NCBI GenBank assembly: GCA_031835245.1
Contig: JAVKOQ010000048.1
Location: 124,001-188,000 of the forward strand
Source of the DNA: Balamuthia mandrillaris
Lineage: Eukaryota > Discosea > Longamoebia > Balamuthiidae
Length of the DNA stretch: 64,000 nucleotides
Direction: 5' to 3'
Shown here: positions 46,949-58,517 of the stretch, one piece after another
Layout: each line of letters begins with the position of its first letter
How positions within the stretch are numbered: the stretch's first letter is position 1
Position numbers and translations under genes: made by a program
The notes under the pieces: generated by a model
Databases searched by the model: none
The model's input: the letters and a program-made list of their open reading frames with translations, nothing else
Told to the model about the DNA's origin: nothing

Positions 46949-47431
46949 GTTGCCCCTTGGTTGCTTCTCTCTTTGTTCGAAGAAGAGGAGGAAGGAGGAG
47001 GAGGAGGAAGGAGAAAGGAGGAAGAAGGTTGTGGATACCACCGCGCCCTGTTAATATATAACGAAAAATAATAACAAATGGTACGTCAAAAACGCAAATT
47101 TTTACATAAAACAACGAAAAGCTCTTGGCTCCCCTCCCAACAAAAAAAAACCCCTTGTATGCAAAGGGATTTGTCTGCTTTTTTTTGGGGAGGGTTTGTG
47201 GAACGTGTGGGCCAAAAAAAAAACCTCTCCCAACTAACCACAGGAAGTAAAAACTCCCCAAAAAAAAAAAAGGATTACAAGTCTCCCAAGCAGCTTGCCT
47301 TCTCTCTCTGCTGCTACTCTTTTTTTGTCGTTTTGTTTGGTGTCGGCAAAAAACTTAATTAGGAAACCAAAGAAGTAGAAAGTTTTTGCGGACAATTTTT
47401 GTAGACAGGTCACTTTTTTTGCGGACAGTGG
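46949..47431. other. Intergenic, 483 bases
   Basis: Between the tetraspan start and the helicase stop. It contains several A and T runs of 8-11 bases and an imperfect inverted pair (TTGTATGCAAAG near 47155). No exon is seen. Confidence 0.5.
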
Positions 47432-49049
47432 TTACTGTCCCTTTGCTGTAGAAGAAAAAGCTGAAGATGAAAAAGAAGCAGGAGAAGAAGAAGAAGAAGA
47501 AGAAGAAGAAGAAGAAGAAGAAGAAGAAGAAGAAGAAGAAGAAGAAGAAGCAGATGATGAAGAAGCTGAAAGAGAGGTGTTTGCTGGTAGAAGGTAAATA
47601 CAGTGCACACCTAACCACCTCACCAGCCCGTCATTGTGGATTGGGCATGCGGGATGGAAGGTGCAGGCTGCACAACCCCAAACATCTTCCTCTTTGCAAT
47701 TGGGACACGAGCTCTCCGCCAAAGCTGCTGCCTTTTCCATGAATTGAGGAAAGCTTTTTTTTTTTGTTGTTGGGGTTGTTCATATGGGAAACAGCAGAGT
47801 GAGGAGAGAAGAGAATGAAGGTACCGTTGAAAGATTGCTTCACACACGCCAGTACCTCCCTCGCAGGAATCCGTCAAGAAACCTGTTCAGCAGAATGGTT
47901 AGGTATTTGACAGTCTTATTTTGGTGTGTCTAGCAGTTATTGTTGTACCTTCGCATGCCAAAGGGTCAATTTGTGCCTCTTCCACATCCTGTGCTGAAAG
48001 CAAAAGAAGTGGTACAACCGCCATCAATTGATGCAATAACTGTCATTGGAATAGCGGTTAAACATAAGCAAGAAAAAGAAGAAGAGAGATGATACTGTGT
48101 GCAAAGCAACAAACTCGGCCGAAAAGGAGTTCATGCGTTCATAATTATCCTGTTAAAATTGTTGATGTTAAAAAGCGCAAGAGAGAGAGAGAGAGAGAGA
48201 GATACCAATTCTTGAGCGGTGCCTTCTGCTTCCTTCAACTTTACAACAAGCTCGTCCCGGCATCTTTGAAGGTATTCCTTGGCTGGTGGCGTCAAGGAGA
48301 AACGCAAATAGGGAGCCTCATGTCCACATTTGAACGGATCATATTTGCAACGAGAGGCTAAGCCCAGATCGCTCGGTGCCAACGTTATTTCTGGCGCTTC
48401 GCCATGCTTGTTGAATTGTTTGCTCTTGTTCTTTTGTTTGGATTCGCTTACTTCGTAGCCGCTTACTTCCATCAAAGTCTCACCCCAACCTTTAAAAAGG
48501 ACAGCGTCAACAAGGAGAAAGAAAGAAGAAAACGAAATAATTACCATGCGTTAGAACAAGCTCGCCAGCAGCCAAGGAAAACCGTTTCTCCTGCCAAACA
48601 TCCAAAACGCGCAACCTCGTGTTCACAAGAGGAAACACTTTGAACAACGGCTTGGCGTCAAGCTTTCGCAGCATCGCTACCAAACGCTGCGGGTGAAGAT
48701 CCAAAGAAAGTACGCTGTAATGACAAACGCGGCCCTGTCTATCTTGGCTTTGAAAGATAGCTCCTGGAAAGAGTCTCTTCAATGCGTGTCTCTCGCTCAT
48801 GGTTTCCACAATAGTGTTGGTCTTCTCCCAAACGGCTTTTATTTGCTGTGAGGAACTGCCTCGAAGCTGAAGGTCAGAGTGTGGACTACCCTTAGCGATC
48901 CATACCATCCCTTTGTCTATTTGTTCCTCCAGTTGAACATGCGTTTGCTCCTCTAGGAATGTAATCTGACAAAATGAACTGTGAGTAGGAGGAGCAAAAA
49001 AAATTCTCTTGCCTCCTCTCTTCTCACGTCTCTTCGCTCCTAAGAAGAT

Positions 49050-49093
<44 letters not shown>

Positions 49094-49297
49094 TTTTACG
49101 AGCCATTGGACCGAATCTACGTTCAAGTTTCGCGTCTGGAATTCCAGACTCAGCACAAGCGCACCATAAATGCTTTGCTAAGATGGTAGGATAGCCATTG
49201 TTGAACATTACATCCTCCATTTCGTTGTTCAGCAAAACTTGTAGTCACGCAAATTATAAGTTTTAAAAGAGGATGGGAAGAGAAACACAAAATGTGC

Positions 49298-49345
<48 letters not shown>

Positions 49346-51470
49346 TACCTTGGGGATGAGTTGAATAATATCTATCCAAAGGATTGTTGGCCTCCGGAAT
49401 GAATAAGCTGAGACCTGCTCTTATCCTTCCGGCCCTACCTATCCGCTGCCACAAACTCATCTTGTTGCCTGGATAGCCCAAAATTAAACAGCAATCCAAC
49501 GCTGGAATGTCCACCCCTGCTTCCAGCGCACTGGTGCTTATAAGGCCACGTACTGCTCCACTTTTAACTTCGTCTAAAATGCGTTGCTATTTGGTACAAC
49601 AGATAAAAAGCACTGAAATCAAAAGAAGAAAGAGTAAAGTAGTAATGAGCAGGAGCATACTTTGGTGCGACTAGGAAGGGCAGCGTAGAAGCTGCGAACT
49701 TGCGAGGCATACTCTCTTGCGTAATGATTCTGAATCACTTCCGTCAATTGGTTCACCTTATTAATAGTTTGACAGAACCTGATATAGCCAAGGTTGGTCA
49801 TGATGAGAGCGTGAAAACAGAGAGAGAGAGAGAGAGAGGGAGAGAGAATTACACAATACAGCTCCACCGCTGTTCAATCCACCGCAACACGATCTTTGCC
49901 GCAGTTTCAATCGGCGACTTTTGTGCTGCTAAAGTCAGAAAAATGCGTTGTGGGGTTTTGGCCCCGCTGTTGGCTATCCACTTTAAACGAAACGTGGACA
50001 GAGCTTCCTCCCTTCCTATCAATTTTGCTGCCATCTCGCAGGCATTGCCAACTGTGGCAGAGGCCAATACAAACCTTATGCGGAAGGATTGGCCTCCCAT
50101 CGCATCCATATTCAAGCATAACCTTTTGTTGAAACATATGGATAAACTAGTAAAGCAAGCAAATGAACGAGAAGAAACGAACCTACGAATAAGATTGGAG
50201 ACATGACACCCAAACACGCCAGAATAAGTATGAGCTTCATCCTTTGTCACAAATATTAGACATCAAGATAAGAACAATACTAATACTAGTATTGGAAAAA
50301 GCTACCATTACGCAAAACCGAAGGCGAGAGATAAACTCTCGCCAGTTCTCCCACCCTCGCTGACCCACTTTTCCTCTTTCCAGCTGAAAGTGTAACATGT
50401 CGGGAGTCATGACAACAATATGCGGCACTCCATTGCGCAAAATATTCATTCTTTCCGGTACCGTCATTTCTCCTGAATGTTTGTTGGTTTGTGCAAAGAG
50501 TATATAGTCTATCCTAAGAACCAGAAGCAGGAGATAGTAGGAGGAGGATTAGATACCTGACAAACTGACCACTCTCAATCTATCTTGCGGTGGCAGAGCC
50601 TCATTCAACGCTTGTATTTTCTCCCACTGGTCCTTCGCCAACGCCGTCAACGGGAACAGGTACAATGCACTCGCGCTATCTTTCCTCGGCAACAAGATCT
50701 CAAAGATGCCCACGTTGAAGCAGAGGCTCTTTCCGGAGGAGGTCGGCGTGGTGACAATCAAGTCGTTTCCATTGTTGAGCTTCTCTCTGGCCTCCGCCTG
50801 ATGGCTGTACAAAGTGGAGTAGCCGTTGCTGAGGAGGGCCTGACGGAGGGCAGGATGAAGGTCTTCCGGCAGTTGGACGCAGCGAGCCTCTTTGCTGGGA
50901 AGGAGATGGCAATGGGTCACCTGGTGGCGCAGCGAGTTGGCGATGTGGTCCCTGAACTGTTCGTCTATGCGAGAGAGTTCCGCTTCCGTCAAACCTGTAT
51001 GTTTCAGACGTTAGTGCGAAGCATGAAGAAGGAAGAAGCAGGAGAAGAAGGAGAAGAACAAGAACAAGAACAAGAAGAACGAGAAGAGGAAACCTGATTT
51101 GTTCTCTTGTTCTTTTGGATGTTGTTTGGAGGAGGAGCGACGAGCACTCTCTTTCTTGCCATGTTTCTGCCATTGAGGCCCCAGGCCTCTCCCGCCATAG
51201 CTTTGTGCTGCCCCAAGAAAATCTTTCGTAGCGTTAGAGTGTTCCAACCAAAGAAATGAGAGCGACCAAGCCCGCCTTTCGTAAAAACCATAAAGACGTA
51301 CCCAAGTTGAGCGCGCGTCTCTTTGGCCGGCTTTCCCCGGCCAGCTTTGCTTTGTCCTTTCGCTGCAGAAGCACGGAGTTATGACTTTGCAAAAAAAAGA
51401 GTTTCACATCTACAAGGAGAGAGGGGGGCGCGAAGAGCACGCAACACCGCACCTTTTCTTTCTGTTCCAT
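47432..51470 (-). CDS. SF2 helicase of the MrfA/Hrq1 type with C-terminal zinc module
   Basis: More than ten exons; reading frames follow the family order although not every join was solved. The N-terminus is basic. Helicase motifs: SHQAEAREKLNNGND, Walker A TTPTSSGKSLC, LFPLTALAKDQ, VMTPDMLH, box II DEAHTYSGVFG, SAT in VLASATV, then STSALEAGVDIPALDCCLILGYPG and QRIGRAGR. These phrases are diagnostic of the Hrq1/YprA(MrfA) group. The C-terminal module has a DSCEGGTGVCEAIF motif and CPNCKEEDVWGCAAC with another CPIHN, the MrfA zinc-binding (DUF1998) signature. In bacteria and fungi these proteins repair interstrand crosslinks; assumed here. A poly-Ser tail, translated from the GAA repeat at about 47480-47552, follows the zinc module before the stop at 47432. 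Start 51470 is tentative. Confidence 0.85.
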
Positions 51471-51675
51471 CTGTGTTTGCTATGCGTGTTTATTATTATT
51501 TCTTGGAATTTTTTATAAAAATTTACATCTCCCAATTAAAAATCATATCGAATAAATGTCGACAGGTCAGCGCCCAATAAAAAATCAAACCACCAAAATA
51601 TTTTAGATTTTTTATTTGTTTTTTTATAGTTTTTATTTATACTTGTTAACCAAAAAGTAAAAAAAAGAAAATGGG

Positions 51676-52168
51676 TTAGTGGTGTTTCTTTGGCATCTCG
51701 CTCAACAAGTTCGTTTGACGAGCGCCGTGGCTCTTCAACACCGCCTCCATCTTTTGGATGAAGGCTCGAGAGGGAAGCAACGCTTTGCCCGTTTCGTACT
51801 CGGTCAGCAGGGTGGGTTTGATGCCGAGCAGGGCGGCCAGCTCTTTGCGAGTGAGGCTGGCGTTCGTCCTCGCTTGAACGATCTTGTTGGCCAAAGTCTT
51901 TGGGATGGTCAAATCTGTGTTTGGTGCAATGCATTTGTGGTTTAGCAGCAAGCGAGGGAGAGAGTGAAGAGAGCAGACCGAACAAAAAAATGAAATCGTA
52001 AATGAGCAATTTTGTTGGAGGAAAAACAGAAAGAAAGGATAAGTTACCTTTGTACATAACAACGTTGTTGCCATCGTATAAGTCCTGTTCAAGAACATGA
52101 ATATCGGTCGAAGCATCTACGTTTTCATGCAATGTTGGCATTACAAAAATTGTTTCGAGTGAGAGGGG

Positions 52169-52221
<53 letters not shown>

Positions 52222-53602
52222 ATAAACACGCACGTGAGTTGTGAGAAACAACATGTTTTGACAGCTGCGTTTCGCATTTACGAAGATGAACTTGTTTCTT
52301 CAATTCCTCGGGCAGAGCTTCCCAGCCCTCAGCATCCTTTGCTTGAACCTCCTCCAGGTGCTCCACCAAAAAGTCGAGAGCTCTAGAGGTCAGCCTTTGG
52401 AGGCTGCAGCCATAAGCCATCTCTGCAATGGAAGCCACGATCTCCACACTGAGATTCTCTTCCAAATATTCTGTAGGTTATGTTAAGTTGAATGCACATT
52501 GGTTTGCGTAACAATGGACGAAGATGGAAGAAAATGAGCACAAACCCTGACAAAGCTGTTTGAGGGAATGAACTCGATATTGATTGGAAAGCATTAACAC
52601 CTCAACGACGTTTACAGGTGTTATCTTTGGTTCAAGGCCGTAGATCCACCGCAATACTTGTAAGAAAGCAGCATAGCTGACATCATTCAGTGCAATGACC
52701 GTGTCTTTTAGGCTTTCTTTCATGCCTGTGAAATTGTAAATAATCACGTTCAGCAATACTGGAAGAAAGAAGAGGGGAAAGAGCATACCAGAAGTAAACA
52801 TGGTGCGGAAGTAAGGGCTTCGTGCAAATAAAATGCACTTATGAGCTGGAAGCAAAATAGTCTTTTCTCGTACCTCGCTTACTAGAAGTGGCTCCTCTCC
52901 TGTTTGTTTTTCCTGCTCTTCTTCTTCTTTTTCTCCACTCGAAACGGCAAAGGAAGGAGTTGGTAGTTGCAGTTGTGGTTCGTCTCTTCTCGTGCCAAGC
53001 TCTACATTCATCTCGAAGCGAATGTCGCTAAAGTTGTTGTTCTTGAACAAGCTTTCGATGTCTTGTAAATAAGTGCTCTGGGCTTCTTCTTGGTGTTGCT
53101 CCTTTGTTTTTGAATCCTCCTCTTCATCTTCTTTCTCTCTTACTGCAGTTACAATTCCATTGGCTCGCATCCAGTCTTTGCAAAGGGAGATGAGGTGGTG
53201 GCTTTGATAGATGAAAGCAAGGTCATAAAGGTCTTCGTAGATAGTAGCGTAAATACAAGTAAAGTCGGTGTAGAGATACTCCAAGAAGGCAAAGAATACA
53301 GCGTGTCTTGTGTTATTGAGCTCCACATCCATCATTGATCCAGAGTCAGAAGCAGAAGAAGAGGATGAAGGAAACGAATGAGATGAAGCAAATAACCGAG
53401 CAAACACTCGGTTGCGACAGGAGAGAATGGCTTTGTGAGCGTAAATGGCACGTCCTTCAACTTTGAAGGTGATATCGCTCAGCTCTTTGCTATTGAGCAG
53501 TTTCCCCAAGTCCACAACCAACGAAGATGGTTCCGATCCAACAATGGCGGCGGAGTGGTTTCCACCAAGACCAACCTGTCGCACCGATTTGTTATGGACT
53601 TA

Positions 53603-53639
<37 letters not shown>

Positions 53640-54156
53640 CTAGAATTAGCAGCTACATTCAAAACAAAGCAAAGGTTATACTCACGTTCACCAACCAAAC
53701 TAGGAACAAAAGTATTAGTAGTTGTACCAATACCCAATTTGCCTCCTCTACCCTCTCCCCAAACGTAGAGAGAGCCGTTGTCGCTGATGGCAGCGGTATG
53801 TCGATAGCCGCATTCCACTTGCACAAACACGTCATCGGAAAGCAGTTCGCGAGGCTCTTTGCAATCTTTTTTGTCCCCGAGTCCTAATTGTCCCTCTTTG
53901 CCAGCTCCCCCTTTTTAGAAGTCGTTATTTAAGATCCTAGCAGCAGTAGAAAAAGAACAAGAACAAGAACAAGATGAACAAACATGTGTAGATCCGTCCA
54001 TTGTCATCCAGAGCGACTGTATGTTGCCACCCACAACCAACAGCCACAATATTCTTTCCTTTAAGGCCCATCACTTGTTTTGGTGCCATCGAATTTTGTA
54101 GTGTGCCATGACCCAATCTCCCTTTTTTGTTTGTGGTAAAAATAGAAGCAGAACAG

Positions 54157-54191
<35 letters not shown>

Positions 54192-54540
54192 AGTGTATGT
54201 TGCGTTTACAGCTCAACAGAAAAACATAGCGAATATACCATGATTTCCTCTGCCAAAAGTGTAAACTTTGCCGTCTATTGTAACAATGGTGGTGTGAGCA
54301 ACACCACAAGCCACTCGAAAGCAAATTTCATGCTTCACAGCAGACACCAAACATGGCCGATGACGATCTCTGTCCTTGCCATTACCCAATTGACCATTCT
54401 CACCTCTATTTGTTTAAAAGATGAAAAAATATTCTCCAAAACCATAAAATAAAGTTCACTCATTTTACCTTCCAAACATGTAACATTCCCCGCCATCTAA
54501 AATAAAATAAAGAAAAACGCAAAAGTTAGTTGTTACATAC

Positions 54541-54584
<44 letters not shown>

Positions 54585-56379
54585 TCCAAAAATACACGAA
54601 CCAGATATGATAGCAGAGTGACTGGCACCACATGCGACATAAGCAAAGCTAAATGGCAAGTCTAATACGGTAGGCGTTAGCTGTGGTGTAGAGCTCACCT
54701 TGCCTGTGCCAAGTTGGCCGCAAGAATTGCTTCCCCAACCCACAACCTTTCCCATGTCTAATTGTTGTAAAGCAAAAGAACGAACGATTAAACAAAGAAA
54801 GCAAATCAAAACAGAACAATCACAAAGTAAGAAGGGTGTTAAAAAGCTAAAAGAAGAAAGGGTATGGACCTGTTAAACAAAGAACGTGGCCATCTCCGCA
54901 AGCCACTTGCCGGATGTTGATGCCTACAAGCTCTCTTATGAGAAATGGAATGTTGCGTGACCGTTGGTCATTGTGTCTTTAAATAATAGTTGACGTGAGA
55001 ACAAGGAAAAACAAAGATAGCAACGGGAAAACCGAGCAAGAAAGAAGAGCAGGGAAGGAGTCAACACACCCAAGCTGTCCAGTCAAAGAAGAGCCCCATG
55101 AAAATATATCACCATTGGCTTATTTTACAAAGGTTATTACTCATAAGACAGAACAGCGCGAAAAGAGGGCTATCGAACACCAACACAAGAGATAGAACAA
55201 GAGAAAAAATCTTTACCAGCAAGTGCAAGGGTGAAGGTCTTGCCACAAGCAACCTGGCGAATGCGCTGCTCATCCAAACGCGTGAGGTGTGTTGGTTTCA
55301 ACACGTCGTCCTTTTTGTTGCCCAGGCCAAGTTGCCCATCCAATGTCACTCCCCTTTTGTTCCACAACAACCAAACCAAACAAAGACAAGTGAGATATAC
55401 ACTGAAAGTAGAGTGAAGAGAAAGAGAAGAGGGAGAGAAGAGAAGAGAAGAGAAGAGAAGAGAAGAAAGAGAAGAGAAGAGAAGAGAAGAGAAGAGAAGA
55501 GAAGAGAAGAGAAGAGAAGAGAAGAGAAGAGAAGAGAAGAGAAGAGAAGAGAAGAGAAGAGAAGAGAAGAGAAGAGAAGAAGAGAAGAGAAGAGAAGAGA
55601 AGAGAAGAGAAGAGAAGAGAAGAAAAAGAAGAGAAAGAAGAGAAGAGAAGAGAAGAGAAGAGAAGAGAAGAGAAGAGAAGAGAAGAGAAGAGAAGAGAAG
55701 AGAAGAGAAGAGAAGAGAAGAGAAGAGAAGAGAAGAGAAGAGAAGAGAAGAGAAGAGAAGAGAAGAGAAGAGAAGAGAGAGAAGAGAAGAGAAGAGAAGA
55801 GAAGAGAAGAGAACGAGGGGAGAGAAGAAGAACGAGGAGGAGCCTGTTCGCACCAGACATAGAGATGTCCTTTTTGGGAACTTGCTGCATTCGGTCGTTG
55901 CTCAAGGGCAGGCCGGTGTTCCTCTGTTTCATTCTCTTTCTCCTTGTCTTTGGCTGAAGAAGAAGGAGAACGGGTTCATCATGCTGCATGATAAACAACC
56001 TCGTCTCGTCTTTTAAAAATGCAAGATGGAATGATGATCTTAACTGCTGTTGCTGCCGCTACCACTTTGTAGAAGAGTGGAAACAGGCAAGCTGGTCTGT
56101 TTCGGTAGCTTTCTCCGTTGCACGCGTAGCGTGACTCTGCCTTCCTGCGCTTGCAACAGCTGCATAGTTCCGCATTTCATGAATGATGAGAGGGGTGCAA
56201 CAAAACAAGGAGAGAAAAAAATAAAAACGCACTCTGGCGATGGTTTCATCGTTGATGTTGGCGTCGTAGGCCAAGTTCTCGGCGGCAATGATTTGCATCA
56301 ACATGTCTTCCGCGGGGGTCACCATCTCCGCCCCTTCCACCACCCGCACCACACCACTCGTGGCCCGTTCGTCCTCCAT
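51676..56379 (-). CDS. RCC1 propeller - BTB - BTB - HTH protein
   Basis: Many exons. ATG 56379 opens a short helical region, spliced in phase into KGHLYVWG. Seven RCC1 repeats follow (each G-x-LG-x-G then VACG-x-x-H), a complete propeller between about 55990 and 53520. The exon 52791-53584 region carries two BTB domains (ELSDITFKVEGRAIYAHKAI; NFSDIRFEMN ... HKCILFARSPYFRTMF) separated by a charged linker, then helices like a BACK domain. A final pair of exons (52050-52110 region and 51676-51916) encodes a Cro/MBF1-like helix-turn-helix: ANKIVQARTNASLTRKELAALLG, then TLLTEYETGKALLP. It joins in phase 1, so a fusion is the simplest reading; an internal ATG near 52140 could start a separate small HTH gene, but that would lack the MBF1 N-terminal domain. 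Function beyond adaptor-type roles is unknown. Confidence 0.8.
55430..55835. repeat. Pentanucleotide AGAGA-type minisatellite in an intron
   Basis: About 400 bases of a GAGAA unit (period 5) with a few shifts, in the intron between the first RCC1 exons. It is on the purine strand of a minus-strand gene, so TTCTC on the sense strand. It yields long spurious open frames in several directions. Confidence 0.95.
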
Positions 56380-56531
56380 GCTACCCCAACCAACCAGATC
56401 TCCAGGAGGAGGAAGAGCGAGAAAGACACGCACAACAACAAGATAGTATTCAGTGATGCAGTTTCTTACTTTTTTCGTGGACAATTTTTATGGAATTGGT
56501 TGCGGGCAAAAGTGAGAGCAGAACCGACCGA

Positions 56532-56603
56532 AGCAGAGTGGCGCAGTGGAAGCGTGGTGGGCCCATAACCCACAGGTCGGAGGATCGAAACCTCCCTCTG
56601 CTA
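56532..56603 (+). tRNA. Initiator tRNA-Met (CAU)
   Basis: 72 bases, nearly identical to eukaryotic initiator tRNA-Met. The acceptor arms AGCAGAG/CTCTGCT pair, the anticodon loop is CCCATAAC with CAU flanked by the GGG/CCC stem typical of initiators, and the T loop has the initiator GATCGAAA form instead of TTCGAAT. A box (TGGCGCAGTGG) and B-box-like sequence are internal. A Pol III terminator (T4 at 56605-56608, then a T7 run) follows immediately. No intron. It sits in a 150-base gap upstream of the divergent RCC1-BTB start. Confidence 0.97.
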
Positions 56604-57000
56604 ATTTTCTTTTTTTACCCCACCTTTTTGTGGGGGAACGAACAGCAGCAACTTTTCTCTCGCTGTACCTCTTTTCTTCTTCTTGGGACAGTTGAGCCCA
56701 CCCACACAGGAGTGCGACTCATTCTTCAGCACTAGACACACCCTTGGTACGCCGCTTATTTCCTCTTGCAGTGTATTGTGTGCGTCTCGCCCTTCTCCTT
56801 CTGGGCAGGTTACAACAAACAGGAGCACCGCACCCACTCTTGTCTGTAACCGCATATAACTTTTTCCCCCACACATCAAACTTGGTACAAATCAAATCTT
56901 TGTATTTTTTGTTTTTGTTTTCTAAAGTAAATCAACAGAGGGGAAAGAAGGCGGTCATTTTAAAAAAACAAAGGAGGTGCAAAGTGCACTTCGTTGTCAT
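56604..57000. other. Intergenic, 397 bases
   Basis: After the tRNA terminator. Open frames here have no recognisable protein. It probably contains the 3' UTR of the LIM gene at its right end (T/A-rich near 56900-56990). Confidence 0.5.
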
Positions 57001-57411
57001 TTAATAACCCTCCTGGTAGCCTCCCTGGTCATAGCCACCTTGGTCATAGCCTCCCTGGTCGTAGCCACCTTGGTCATAGCCGCCGCCAGCAGCAGCGCCA
57101 CCGTACTCTCCGCTGTCAGGAGTGGAGGATCCCCAAGCACCACCGGCATCGGTTTGAGAGGCAGCGGCGTCAGAGGCGTACTCACCAGAGTCGGCCTTGC
57201 GGTCGTTGCCAAAGTCAGCGACCTTGGTGACGGAGGGGGGGTAGTGAACACCGCAGTAGAGGCTGCCCTCGTAGGCCTTGAAGTTCTTCAAGTTCAGGGT
57301 GGTCTTGCAGGTCACGCATCGGAAGCAGCCCTTGTGGTAGGTCTTGTTGGCTCCCTTGATGGCCTCAACGGGGTAGACGGTCTTGTTGCAGAATCCGCAC
57401 TTGGGGTTCAT
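57001..57411 (-). CDS. LIM-domain protein with Tyr-Asp-Gln-Gly-Gly repeats
   Basis: Single exon, 136 residues, ATG 57411. Residues 3-58 are one LIM domain: CGFC, then H-x2-C and C-x2-C in YHKGCFRCVTC, and CGVHYP, in the LASP/CRP spacing with the conserved TLNLKNFKAYEG. The C-terminus is Gly/Asp/Ser-rich and ends in five YDQGG units. LIM proteins of this size in amoebae associate with actin; it is likely a cytoskeletal adaptor. The repeat tail may drive self-association; that is inference. Confidence 0.92.
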   Translation of the reverse strand: MNPKCGFCNKTVYPVEAIKGANKTYHKGCFRCVTCKTTLNLKNFKAYEGSLYCGVHYPPSVTKVADFGNDRKADSGEYASDAAASQTDAGGAWGSSTPDSGEYGGAAAGGGYDQGGYDQGGYDQGGYDQGGYQEGY

Positions 57412-57821
57412 TTTTGGTGAGAGAGTGGTGGTGGTGGTTTTTACTGTTTTTCGAAAAAGAAGGAAGAAGGCAAAAAGAAAAAGAGCTCAGTTTTCGCTTT
57501 TCTCTCTTTCGTTTGCCCCACCGCAGCGTAGTGCAGAATAATATCCAATCAATTAATTTTCGTGCCGCAACCCTCCACTGGCTCTCGCAAAAATGAAGCA
57601 AATTCTCTGTGGACGAATGGGGGAGGAGTGCTGAGGTGTGAGATGGTCCGATCATTGGCTGGGAGTTTCTCGGAGTTTTACGTAGCTATGGCAACGGGGC
57701 GTTGCTGTGTGACTTCGTAATGAATTAAACGTCGACGAAAATAAAGGAAATTTCACCTGCTATCGGGACCACACCAAAAAAACAGCAAAAGAAGAAGAGT
57801 GACGAGAAACGACTGAAGAAG
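57412..57821. promoter_or_regulatory. Divergent promoter region, LIM / secreted protein genes
   Basis: 410 bases between divergent starts. A GTCGAC palindrome is at 57731-57736, about 90 bases upstream of the plus-strand ATG. No TATA box can be assigned with confidence. Confidence 0.4.
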
Positions 57822-58400
57822 ATGAGGCGCTGCTTCTTCCTTGCGTTGCTGTTACTGTGTGTTTCAGTCATGCCCTTGGTTTTCTGTGTGGAGGCTCCCG
57901 CCACAGGTTTGTTCCATATGGGTCCCTTTCCCTTGTTTGGTGGGTACTCCAGCTGATGGCTTAGATAGCACAGAGCGCCCTACCACCCCTCTTCCTGCTG
58001 ATAGCAAGGTGGAGCCTGTTTGTCGTTGCAGCCAGTGTGGGAATGATGGGGAAACTATCATGAAGATCAAAGAAGCCGCTTCAAACGCAGAGTGCCAAGG
58101 AGCTGCTGAAGCCAACAACGTACTGCACCACCGTCTTCTTTCAGTCTTTCTTTCGTTCTTTATTGTAGTTTCTTTATCTCCTGAGCAGTGTTCTCTCTCT
58201 CACAGTGCAAACGATGTTTGTGGATACAACGGACAGCACCATGGACTGTTCACGCTGAGGAGCAAGTGGAAAGAGGGCAAGTTTGGCTGGATGAAGAGGA
58301 AGAAGGCGAGCATGCAGCGGGAGAACGCCTATTTGCTACACTGTTGGGAGCTGTTGCGCTCATCGTTTCGTTGGAGGTGTTGCTCTCATTTTATGGCTAG
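57822..58400 (+). CDS. Small secreted or GPI-anchored Cys-containing protein
   Basis: Three exons in phase (57822-57906, 57953-58119, 58206-58400), about 148 residues. The signal peptide is strong (FFLALLLLCVSVMPLVFCV). The mature part has CRCSQC, a lone Cys, and CKRC, then a charged stretch and a terminal hydrophobic segment (LLGAVALIVSLEVLLSFYG) running to the last residue, typical of GPI-anchor signals or a tail span. Intron 1 is only 46 bases, the shortest I accept in this window. No homologue recognised. Confidence 0.7.
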
Positions 58401-58517
58401 CTGGGGTTTGAAACGGGTCAGCCACTTCCTACACACATGCTTCTCTCTCTGCATTACACAGTGAAGGCTGGCATTGGTGTTAAACAAAGAAAAAGAGGCG
58501 AAAACACCAAAAAAGAA

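Noticed and set aside
55098-55998. Open frames of 227-254 residues made of REEK or SLLF units
   Set aside because: Caused by the period-5 repeat; the real RCC1 exons lie on each side.
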